Below, in pieces: positions 24,050 to 34,181 of a DNA stretch of 64,000 nt. The notes beneath the pieces were generated by a model. That model did no database searches and was not told where the DNA came from. It worked only from the letters and a program-made list of their open reading frames with translations. Position 1 is the first letter of the stretch. The number at the start of each line of letters is the position of its first letter. Both the position numbers and the translations under genes were made by a program. This stretch comes from Eleginops maclovinus (lineage: Eukaryota > Chordata > Actinopteri > Perciformes > Eleginopidae). The stretch spans positions 2,215,001 to 2,279,000 of the forward strand of contig NC_086351.1 in the NCBI RefSeq assembly GCF_036324505.1, in the 5' to 3' direction.

Positions 24050-27000
24050 TCAGGTACTTGTGGGTAGGGGGGAAAGCGATGGAGCCTCCTCCTCGTCTGA
24101 ATCAAACTCCACGTTCTCGTCTCTCACCCACTGGCCGCTCCGATCTCGCAACCACCCGGCACTGAGGAAAAGATCAAGCATGATTAAACACAGTGAAAAA
24201 TGGCTTTCTTTCCCTGTGTTACATCCCTCTCTTCTCTCAGAGTGTTTGTGTGCTGCCTGGTGATTGGACATGTTTGCTGCATCATGATTGGACCACCTGA
24301 AGACACCCGTTATTTGAACAGCTCTGTGGGTCTATTTGAAGTTTGTTGCTGTGTTTGCAGCAGAGAAATGTGTGATCACTCATAATGTTTCATAATGGAG
24401 CCGTAAAGTGGGAGTAAGAAGCTGTTTATATTTTGTCCTGTTTGTCCAGGCATAAGAGACATGTTTTTGCTTGGCTTTTGTTTCTTGGTTAGGGATGTAA
24501 ACTTTGGTTTGTTGTTTTGGGCGTCGCTGACCCTATCTTCGGAGTGGGAGGGTAGAACAGCATTTGTGCAGCATCTAGGTTCTCCTTGACTGGATATATA
24601 ACAAAACAAAAACAGTCCTGTACCTTTTGAGTTTGAGGTAATGCTCCAGCTCTCTCCTCCTCTGGGAGGTTATCGGCTCTGCTGACTCAGCTCCTTTCAC
24701 ACCTGGATGTCGACCTTCATTGGCTACAAACATACCCACACTTAAAGCACATCTGACCAGGGTTTTCCCCACAAACTTAAAATGATTTCCTATGAGAGAC
24801 TTTACCTGCTGTGCAGCGACTAGAAGTGCTTTGTGAAACTTCAGTTTTCCTATCCTCTTCAGACGCTGCTGTGCTAGAAGAGTTGTCACTGGGATCTGAG
24901 TCAACTCTCAGCGCTCCTTTTCCACCTTTTGTGCTAGAAAACGATAATAGTTATACGTTTTACAATTTTAAAATCTGTCTTTGATATATTTGACAGAATT
25001 AGTGTACCAAATAACCATGACACGTACCTGGTTTTTGTATGGCAGCTGTTGTAAGGGACAGTTTTCAATAGGGCATGATGTGTAAGCTTCCGTGTTTGTT
25101 CCAAAAGAGGAGCTGAACAGGAGGGTTCCTAAAAAACAGAAAACTGTATGTAGAATATAGTGGAAATGTCTAGACTAGAGTTCAGGTCAAGTGTTGTTTA
25201 TCTTTTCCACAGCGGACAACCATTTTAAACTTGTTGTTTGTCAGGGTCATATGGTTGTCACGGGGGCGCCACACAATGCATGCCAGACAACAACAGTTTC
25301 AGTCAGACAAAGAAACACTAAGTCTGTTCCGCTGATGTTGTTTTTCTGCCATGATGATTCATTGACCTCCTGCATATCGAATGATGTCCTCCTGTCTGTT
25401 GTTCCTGGGTTCAGAACTTTTCCATAAAACAACAGCATGCACCAGGAGATTGACAGAGGAAACACAGCTTGAGCTCTTAACTGATTTACCTGTCTTGTGT
25501 CTTCAGCCTCAACGTATTTCTCATGGTGCCTTTTCGTAATTTCATTCTTTAGCCGTGCTTTCTTTCCATAGAATGTTTTTAAACCTGGAAAAAATATAAG
25601 AACTAAGTGTATTTAAGCCATGTATACTTCCTACATGATCTATATATTTGAAGCCGGGCAAATATAACAAGGACTATACATGTGTCAACCATCTAAACAT
25701 GTATTCCTTTGTGCTGCAGCTAATGGTGACTTGACTTGTGAGGGTTTATTTCCTGCATTAGTGAAAAGAAATATAATTAGCTGGCGATTTTATGTCCAAA
25801 CAGCCTCAAGATAATACTAAAATGACATGCTGTCGTAATTGTTATGTTTGTCATTATTTGTTTTACTGTTCCTGCATTTTGTGTCAGGATATCAAGTCCA
25901 AAACCCGATGAAATGTCCAATAAAAAGGATGTGTACTCATATAACTCAAAGACACACAAATGCAAGTCTTGCTTGAGGTGTGTAAGGATAATCAATATAT
26001 TCTGACGGAACATTTGAGATAATTGACTGTTTCTCGACGGACCAGATTTGTGTACTTCCTGTAGTACCGGATGTTGATGTTTAGCCTCGGTTAGCATGTA
26101 GCTAATAGTATAATTAATATACGAGTAGAGGGAGAATCACGCGTGGAGTTACACACTGAACAAACCGTTTTCAACTCTCCCTCAACAACATTATATTACT
26201 ATTATTAATGTGTGTTTAAATGACTTTTAAATGTTGTCTAAATTACGTTAACGAAGGTAATTTGTGAACTTTACTACGGAAGAAGATGACGTGGCCTTAC
26301 GTCATGGACCCGCCCCTCCGATGTCAGCCAATTGAAAAAGGCCAAATATGAGGGGGAATATAACGCATGATGTTTGAAATAGGAACGGTTTCTCTTATCC
26401 TTGCAACTGTAGACATTACTGCTTCGTGTGGACTGTGGACCAGTGAATGGAATAGAAGGGCCACAGCTGTGTTCCCTTGTAAACCTACTACACTATTGCA
26501 TTAATAAATACTGTTTTTTTTATTTAAGCTAGAAGTTTCTGGTCTACTTTTGACCAACTCTTGGTCTTCAAACAAAGAACATTTTCCCAACAGGTGTAAA
26601 ATGTGTAATAAACTAGTTTGAAAGTTACACTACATAATGTGAGAAAGAAAGACACACACTACCTAAACACTTTATTAACTAAACGTTATAAATAAGGGTG
26701 ACATTGAACGCCTCACCCTCCAGATGCTTCTTCCCGTTTCTGTGGACTGTCAGCGTGTCCACCGTGTCAAAGACAGGACGGTAAGAGCACACAAGGCAAG
26801 TGTATCTAGAAACACAATAAGAAGTTGAATATCAACTTAATTTCTTCAGTTAGAGCCTTAAAAACCTCAAGGTACAAGAGTTTCATTCACAAACATGTCA
26901 CAGTTTTTAAAGTTAATTTCACCTTCCATTATTCATAAGAGCTGCTTCATCTTCTGGAATATAATTAGACAGAAGATCTGCAACACGGCGTTTCTGAAAC

Positions 27001-27205
27001 ACAAAAACAACGAGGAGTGTTTCATCATTTCTTACGACATTACAAAGATGCATCTCTAACATGTGGATACAGTTAGCTAGCAGGATGCTAACCATAACAA
27101 CATGCTTAAACTCAACTGGTGTCTTCTAGAAACGTTAAAGAAGTACAATGTTACCTTCAGTATGTTCAATTGACTCTTGTCGTCACCTTCCCTTTTAAAA
27201 GACAT
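24050..27205 (-). CDS. scnm1: Sodium channel modifier 1 (eight coding exons, 241 aa)
   Basis: Minus-strand exons are 27205-27155, 26993-26923, 26805-26717, 25584-25490, 25128-25028, 24933-24806, 24702-24624 and 24161-24050; every junction is GT-AG and the frame is continuous. SCNM1 is a nuclear splicing factor. It is known as the modifier of Scn8a splice-mutation severity in mice and as a component of the human minor (U12) spliceosome. Seen here are the family start MSFKREGDDKSQLNILK, the KRRVADLLSNYIPEDEA region (residues 18-34), and a C2H2-type finger with C44, C47, H62 and H68 (CLVCSYRP ... HRNGKKH). A polar middle and the conserved end (RRRELEHYLKLK, GQWVRDENVEFDSDEEE) follow. Length is close to the roughly 230 aa of the human protein. 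It is head to head with lysmd1 and tail to tail with tmod4. Confidence 0.95.
26270..26593 (+). promoter_or_regulatory. Promoter-like cluster, possibly a solo LTR, in scnm1 intron 3
   Basis: Within 80 bp lie an ETS-like cggaag, a CRE half site TGACGTGG (26287), a CRE-like TTACGTCA (26297), a GC box ccgcccc (26309), a CCAAT box (26328), a CArG-like ccaaatatga and a TATAA (26359). An AATAAA follows at 26503 and a T-rich stretch after it. A TATA and a poly(A) signal about 145 bp apart, with possible TG...CA ends (about 26270 and 26593), fit a short retroelement LTR, but no target-site duplication is visible. An unannotated promoter is the alternative. Confidence 0.35.
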
Positions 27206-28046
27206 ACTTATTACGGTTGATAATCTCAAAATAGAGGTCAATTGTAACGGTTTAGCATAGCTGACTAGCTGCTTCACGACAGCGACAACCTAATGTTGCG
27301 TTCCCTGTCAGAAAGGAAATGGGAATTACTAGTTCCGTATTTAAAAATACAGAATAGTTCAGTTTAAAGTGGTAATTTGGTTTGATATCTGTATCCCTTT
27401 TGTTTTGTTCTTTTAGTTGGGGGCCCGTACAACCCTTATATTATTTACCCTATTATTAGAACTATTCATATTAGATATTACTTATTTACTTAGCAAAAAC
27501 ACTTGCTTGAAACATTTGAAATGTTACCTGCTGTCACTTAAAACATTAGCTCCAATATATGACGTTATTTGAAATGCACCACATGAGGTCAAAGTGTGTT
27601 TACCGCTCAGAAAACAGTTAAATAAGTTCAGAAATCTGCATTTGCTTTACATGGATAATATGTTAGTTTTAAGGGTTTCAATTCGTTACGGTTTTTCCAA
27701 TTATTATGAATGCAGCGCATGTGACGACTCACGGGACAGAACACGGCAGCCATGGCAACACACGGCAGCTGACAGCTGGAGACATGAACATATTCACAAC
27801 TTTCTCCCAAACTTTTCAGGTGTTTATTTGAGAACTATGGTTGTTAAAACATGTTGTGAAGTAAGATACTGTCTTTTACTGTAGCATACGTTTGACAGGT
27901 CGTTGACACTAAAAGAACGAGCGTCATGCTTAAATGAGATTGGCATTGCATTAGCTAGAATGCTAACTAAGCTGCTAGTTAGTTTGCTTCTCATGATGTC
28001 AACAACATGATCGTCTGCTGGTAATCCTGCCGATTTGTTCACTACC
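27206..28046. promoter_or_regulatory. Shared scnm1/lysmd1 divergent promoter region
   Basis: The start codons of scnm1 (minus) and lysmd1 (plus) are 841 bp apart and face away from each other, so control is likely shared. At 27746-27759 GCAGCCATGGCAAC matches the RFX X-box consensus GTTGCCATGGCAAC at 12 of 14 positions. No TATA box is evident. Confidence 0.5.
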
Positions 28047-30994
28047 ATGTCCGGGGAGAGAGCTCCTTTGCCCGCCGGGGGGAACAGCCTCCTCAGGGGG
28101 AACCGGACACGGTCCTACGGTAGTTTGGTACAGTCTCCTCTCTCTCCGGTTCACCAGAGACGCATTGAACACAGCATTCAGCCCGGAGACACACTGCAAG
28201 GCCTGGCCCTGAAATATGGAGTTTCTGTAAGTAAAAGAGTCTTCTAAAACTATCTTTTGTTTGAAACTCATATTGGAAATATTGTGATATCATGCCCAGA
28301 GGTGGGAGGAGTACTTCAGTACAAGTAGAAGTACACAGATCTTGTTGTTGAGTAAAAGTAAAAGTAGAAGTACTCAGATCTTGTACTTGAGTAAAAGTAG
28401 AAGTACTCAGATCTTGTTCTTGAGTAAAGTAGAAGTACTCAGGTCTTGTACTTGAGTAAAAGTAGAAGTACTCAGAACTTGTACTTGAGTAAAGTAGAAG
28501 TACTCAGGTCTTGTACTTGAGTAAAGTAGAAGTACTCAGATCTTGTACTTGAGTAAAGTAGAAGTACTCAGGACTTGTACTTGAGTAAAGTAGAAGTACT
28601 CAGATCTTGTACTTGAGTAAAGTAGAAGTACTCAGATCTTGTACTTGAGTAAAGTAGAAGTACTCAGATCTTGTACTTGAGTAAAGTAGAAGTACTCAGG
28701 TCTTGTACTTGAGTAAAGTAGAAGTACTCAGATCTTGTACTTGAGTAAAGTAGAAGTACTCAGGTCTTGTACTTGAGTAAAGTAGAAGTACTCAGATCTT
28801 GTATTTGAGTAAAGTAGAAGTACCAGAGTGTAGGAATACTCTGTCACAGTGAAAGTATTCTAAATGTTCCTCCAGTGAAAGTAGAAAGTACTCTCCTCTA
28901 AATGTACTTAAAGTAGCGACAGTAAAAGTAGTCATTGTCTGATTGGTCCATTTCAGAATAATATCTCTGATATGTTTTAGAATGATTGATCATTAAAGTG
29001 TTCTCAGAGCTGGTAAAGGTGCAGCTAGTTTGAATGGCTTTGTATACTGCAGGGTAGCTGCTGGATTTACTGCATGTGAACTAAAGTCTGATTTAAGGGC
29101 TGATTATATTTACCATCATTAATCCTAATCTGCCTAGCAACTAAAGGGATTAAATAATTGCAGTGGAGTAAAAGTACAAAGTATTATAAAATAGAAATGC
29201 TCAAGTAAAGTACAAGTATCTCAAAATTGTACTTAGGTAAAGTACTTGAATAAATGTACCTCACCTCTGACCATGCCTCCCAATGACATATCCCCTTTTG
29301 CTATATTTAGACTAAGAATACACATATTTAATGTTGTTTATTTGTTGTATTTCTTATTGTAAAGGAACCAAGCATTATGTTGCATTGCTCTCCTGGTGTT
29401 GATTTAGATTTTCTAAAAAGGTCCCATACATTTTACATGATTATTTATGGACCATAATTAGTCAAGCTTTATTCAAGTATACAAAAGCCTAACATGTAAT
29501 CTTCTCTCACAGATGGAGCAAATCAAAAGAGCCAACAGGCTGTACACCAATGACTCCATATTCTTGAAGAAGTCCTTATCAATCCCCGTGCTGTCCGACT
29601 TGGACCACTGTAGTGACGGTGGGGACTTGTTTGAAGAGGACGGTGCTGGCTCTGTCTCCAAACAAAACGGGCACACGAAGAGCTCCTCAGAGAGGAAGCA
29701 GAACGATGGCAGTGAAAGAGCGTCTGACCTTACTCCAGTGGATTTCCTGAAACGATTGGACGACTTGATAAGTCAGTCCAAGCAGGCCGCCGTCAAAGGA
29801 TGTCAGGAGGCAGAGAAGAGGTACACGCTTGTTTACGCTGGTTGTTCAGACACAGTCATGCTCTGGATTGTGCTGTGACAGATCTTCAAGTCTTGACATT
29901 TTATTTGCTGTCTGGCATTCCCTAAGACCCACTGATTGTTGCCGGTTATGGTTCCAGTACAATACTTAAAACACCCTTTCATTTCCAAGTCCTCTCCAAC
30001 CTTATGCACGTTCCTTAACACCAAATTTTGCTCCTAAAATAAGATTGTCAATGCATGTTTGATATTTACAGGACTCTTAACCCCGTTGACACCTCTTAAT
30101 CTCATTCGTCTTAGGCGTACAAATCATGAGTGGGCAGCTTTAAATTCAAGTTAAACGGCCCTGAGATTCAATCAATTGCACAACACAGCAAAGGTGTTAC
30201 AGGAAAACACTTCATCAATACCCCAGATCTCGTTTTGTTCCTCTTTGTCTCGTCTTCAGTTGGTTCTCAAATCCCGTGTGCAGCTTATCATTGAATATCA
30301 TTTAAGCTCTGCAGACTGAAGTAAGAAGGAAAACTGTATTTGTCTCAGAGGTGTATGGCAGCGTCGCATCAAACCCTTCTTACTTTTTACAATAAAAGTC
30401 TGATACAGTTAATCAAATACTTAAATTCACTTTTTGCTAACTCAACAAAATTCCTTTCACTGGCTTCTTAAACGATGTCAGAAAAGGTCAAAAAGCCCAT
30501 AGAAATATAATGTGAGTGCATCCAACATTTCGAGTGATTTGCATTCCTGCTTCATCTTTGAATTTCCGTAAAACAAGGGACAGGAAGTACGTTTTGGGCA
30601 GTTAAAAACAACATTATGTTTGGTCTTTGTAAGCAGAAAAATGTTTATTCTGAAAACACTACAGTGGCATTTTAATGTCAGGTGTAAACAGGGTCATACT
30701 CCCAGAGCAAGAGGAGGTCTGTCAAAAATATTATTGACAATATGCATGCGATTATGTGCATCACATCAGTCTTCACACTGACTGCCTCTTCCTATCTGCT
30801 CATCTCTCACAGGATGGCCTCTATAGAAGCAGCTTGCACCAGCGAGGCCTCAGACTGTCGGCCGCTCACGAGGTCACAGAGCGCCTTTTTATCTTCCAGA
30901 ACGCAGCAGGCGTCACATGCGGCCTGTACCCCTCTGTATCACCAAACTCACCAAGAAACTGAGAGACCGGGAGGATGAGATCTTCCAGCTGTGA
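28047..30994 (+). CDS. lysmd1: LysM domain-containing protein 1 (three exons; last exon apparently frameshifted)
   Basis: Exons are 28047-28226, 29513-29820 and 30813 to the end. Residues 1-39 contain the family motif RTRSYGSLVQSPLSP. A LysM domain follows at about residues 40-86 (EHSIQPGDTLQGLALKYGVS, MEQIKRANRLYTNDSIFLKK). A Ser/Asp-rich linker leads to DLTPVDFLKRLDDLISQSKQ. LysM domains bind glycans in many proteins, but the role of cytosolic vertebrate LYSMD1 is unclear. Spliced as written, exon 3 reads MASIEAACTSEASDC... and stops at 30978 after about 217 aa. The conserved family end (KLTKKLRDREDEIFQL, stop at 30992-30994) is present in the next frame; one surplus base near 30922-30926 would explain this. 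The first ATG of the open frame is used. Intron 1 carries hAT-like copy 2. Confidence 0.88.
28297..29269 (-). mobile_element. hAT-like non-autonomous element with 32-bp minisatellite, copy 2 (complete)
   Basis: The left end cagaggtgggagga and right end tacctcacctctg are inverted terminal repeats. The flanks atcatgcc (28289-28296) and accatgcc (29270-29277) are an 8-bp target duplication with one mismatch, as hAT elements make. Orientation is opposite to copies 1 and 3: the array (about 28311-28825, roughly 16 units) comes first and the body second. There is no coding capacity, so mobility would depend on a transposase elsewhere. It lies in lysmd1 intron 1. Confidence 0.82.
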
Positions 30995-31504
30995 CGCGCT
31001 GTTCCTCCACGTCGCGGGATCTGAACCTTTCAGAACGAGGGATATATCTCCAGTGGTCCTGCTGCTGTACGCCATTTTTATAGAACTTTATAATAGTTAC
31101 CCTGTATTTAAACATGAATATTGCATTTATGTATCTTTCTTATTTATTTGTAGAGAAATACTGTAGCTTATTTAAAGCTTCGTATGGCTAATAGCACAAA
31201 CGTTATCTTCTCAATCAGGAAACGAGAGCGTGAAATGTTACAAAATGTGAATGTCACGTTGCATCGTTCATATGACTCCTCCTATGGTCGACTCAACTAT
31301 GTGTAATCTGAGTCTGATAATGCAGCGTTGGGTAAGTCTTCTGACTAAAGCCTTTAGCCATTTATGAATCACTGGGAACTTTTTCATTGTGGAGATTAGA
31401 GGCTTAGACTAACGTAGCAAAGCTTAGAAAGAGACGTGTGTTTTAGAATGTATTTTGATAGCATTCGTTTTATACATTTGAGTTCATTTCTGTTATCGTT
31501 TTAG

Positions 31505-31579
31505 AATAAAAATAATGTTTTGATCCAGAAAAAGATATAGACACATTGTCCACCCTTTCTTGAAAAGATGTATTTTATT
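31505..31579. promoter_or_regulatory. Facing poly(A) signals of lysmd1 and tnfaip8l2
   Basis: AATAAA on the plus strand (31505-31510) and AATAAA on the minus strand (31579-31574) face each other. They would give 3' UTRs of about 540 nt for lysmd1 and 870 nt for tnfaip8l2, with cleavage sites nearly abutting. Other signals cannot be excluded. Confidence 0.45.
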
Positions 31580-32429
31580 AGATGCTTTCTGTAACTTCAT
31601 AATTATACATTTTCCACTAAAAAAACAAGCTAATCTACATTGCAAAAGTCCATAAACTGGAGTGTCTCGTTGGGCCTGGATTTATTACCTTTTCTATCCA
31701 TTTGTTTTAAGTCTCACTCGTGTAAAAAAACAAAGAACAACACTCGTTTTAATCCCAGACAACGCCTGTGATCAACCCTCCTGAAAAACATGAGTCACAG
31801 GACTAACATTTAAGCTCTTTCTGTCAACACCACTCAGCCATCAGTCTCTTTGCTAATCCTGCTAAACATGTATTGAAGCTGCAAAGTGTCTGTTTAAGTA
31901 ATTGTCCACTGCGGGGTTATTTAGCTTTATCATTGGCTGCTTTGTCTTCCGGAAGCTTTGGTAAATACAGTACAATGAAGCGGGGTCTTCACCACCAGAT
32001 GGCAGTGCTGTACTACAGTGGCATTGTCCCCAGTCTGTCCACTCTATGCAATATTTCCACCTCTCCTGAAGCGTCAGTAGTTCTCAGTGAAACATTTCCA
32101 GGTCTCAAATATCTAATAAAATAGCCGATACAGTATAAACTAGTTTATGTTCAAGTTCTTTTTCTGAGAAGTTGTCTTAAGTAGACAAGTATACATCACA
32201 ATTAAACAGTATATATCACCTCTGAACATTAAACACTTGAGGAATGAGTCAACCAGCTTCATCCTGCGTGTTCTTCGAGAACGTTGGGGCGGCGTGGAGG
32301 TTTCGTTCTCACTTGTTCTACATTGCCTCAGCAGCAGTAAGACCAAATGTGTCTGACCATTCTGAGTGTTCGGTGAGTCTGTGGATCTCCCAGTGTCTGT
32401 GTGACATTCGATTGTTTGTTCTTTTGACC

Positions 32430-34181
32430 TCATATTGTCCCGTCCTCCATGAGTTTGTCGAGTCCTTTGCAGATCTTGGTGAGGTTGGGTCTGAAGGGGC
32501 CGCTGGGCTCGTACAGTTTGGTCAGGAGCTCGGGGTCGGAGTAATGGTTGAACACGTGGTTGATGCGGTTGTGGGATTTGGGCGTCAGGTGGGTGTTGAC
32601 CAGCTTCAGCAGCATATCCCTGCAGCTGGTCAGAATCTCTGACATCACCCCGTTATCGAAGGTGAAGTCCACCTGAGGGAGTTAGGGGAACGAATCATGA
32701 GTCTGGGTTACATCACAAAGCCATTTAGGTACACCTCAACACCATAGAATGCATTCCTACTGGAAGAATTGAGGGTTACAGTATCTGGCCCAAGGACAGA
32801 TGCAATATTTGGAGTTACTACTGAAACTCCAAATATTGGACGACCATTTAACTCTCTCAGCCACAACCAACCTACCCCTACTTAATATTGAACTTGGTTA
32901 ATGGACTGTATTTAATCAGCGACTCCTCAAAACGCTTTACATACTACGAGTCATCATTCATGGACACAGCAATGTGCCAGTTTTGCTCTAACATCCACAC
33001 ACCGTTGGCCATCGTGAGCACCTACGGTTCTAGTATCTTGCTCACGGATACATCGACATGTTGACTGCGGGTGCTGGGATTGAACCTACAACCTTCTGAT
33101 TGAAAGGCACCCACACTACGTCGGCCCTTAATCCGATATGACATCTAAAGTAATAGTTAATTCGGTCGTAGCAACCATGTGTATTTTGAGTAAGCACTAA
33201 AACACACTGAGGTTCTCTCTAGTAATGAAATCTTTTCTTGCAGATGTCATTGTGGTTTTTGTGCAGTTAAACCCTTTGCATGTTTCAGAAGCAGAGATGG
33301 AAACAAGATAAATTAAGGTCAAGTGCGTAGCTGCGATTAAGTGGCCCTCGCTAAGATTTTCCTCCATTTTTTTTGGGTGAAAGCAATCAATTCCTCTGAG
33401 TATTTAGCAGCCTGGAGTTTTGTGTGCAAAGTTCCCTTTTTGTGTGTAAGCAATGCTGAAGTAATTTGCCCACAGGCGACCAGATTGTTGAACTGCAATA
33501 TATAAACACTGCCATCAGTGGGCCTTTAGATTATTCACCAGTGTGTTACCTCCATTCTCCAACCTTGATAGATAGTGATTTACCAGATCCAGATTGGCAG
33601 CTTACATAAAACCTAAAAAACCCTTTTTACATCAGTTCCCTGCAACATACTGCACACGTTGACCCATTGAATGCAGATTTGGAAGGCTACAAAGGTCTAT
33701 TTTACTATTTTGCATTGTATTTTCTGCATGAACTACTTAGTTACTAGTGTCCTTATGCCAATGCTCAGTTTTGAGAGTTCATTGATTTCAGATCCCTGAA
33801 GTTCTGACTTTCTAAAGCCTGTTTACAGATGCTGTGCTTTTAAAAATGAATGTGTAATCGTACCTCGTAGAAGCTGATAGCCGTCATGGCCCCCTGGTGC
33901 AGCTTCTTCTTGAAGTCCGTGGCGATGCCCAGCTCCTCCGTGCTGAAACGGTTGTTCCTGAACAGCAAACCGATCTTCACGGCGATCTTCACCAGGTCCT
34001 TGATCACCTTCTGCGCCTCCGACTTGTTCCCCGAGTAGCCTTTGGAGACGCGGTACAGCTCGTCCAGGATCTCGCTCGTGGTGTCGTCGATGAACATTTG
34101 GACCGAGCTCTTGGTGGCCATTCTGCTGAGGATCTTCTTCTGCGCGCTCAACGCCATGTCCTTGGAGCTGAAGTGGTCCAT
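32430..34181 (-). CDS. tnfaip8l2: TNFAIP8-like protein 2 (TIPE2), two coding exons, 186 aa
   Basis: Exons 34181-33864 and 32672-32430 join in phase 0 at FYE|VDFTFD. TIPE proteins fold into a six-helix TIPE-homology domain with a hydrophobic lipid-binding cavity. Mammalian TIPE2 dampens Toll-like and T-cell receptor signalling and binds phosphoinositides in the cytosol. Family marks are MDHFSSKDMALSAQKKILSR, FIDDTTSEILDELYRVSK, AQKVIKDLVKIAVKIGLLFR, KLHQGAMTAISFYEVDFTF, LTPKSHNRINHVFNHYSDPE and the final KICKGLDKLMEDGTI. Length fits the 184 aa of human TIPE2. Assignment to TIPE2 rather than TNFAIP8L1 or TNFAIP8L3 rests on sequence words and on its place beside lysmd1 and scnm1. An acceptor-like tttcag sits 8 nt upstream of the ATG, so a non-coding first exon is expected further upstream. 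It is tail to tail with lysmd1. Confidence 0.9.
33035..33130 (-). mobile_element. Degraded SINE-like fragment (tnfaip8l2 intron)
   Basis: On the minus strand the words caatcagaaggttgtaggtt and caatcccagcacccgc resemble the B-box region of a tRNA-derived fish SINE (GGTTCAATCCC). It is short, old and non-coding. Confidence 0.4.

Noticed and set aside
30756..30962. Alternative lysmd1 exon 3 frame reading DGLYRSSLHQRGL and onward
   Set aside because: The GT-AG junction with exon 2 is phase 2 and selects the MASIEAACTS frame; this frame also fails to reach the conserved C-terminus.
32815..32862. Short hairpin (caatatttggagtt and complement) as a microRNA precursor
   Set aside because: Arms of only 14 bp and no further pairing; too short for a precursor.
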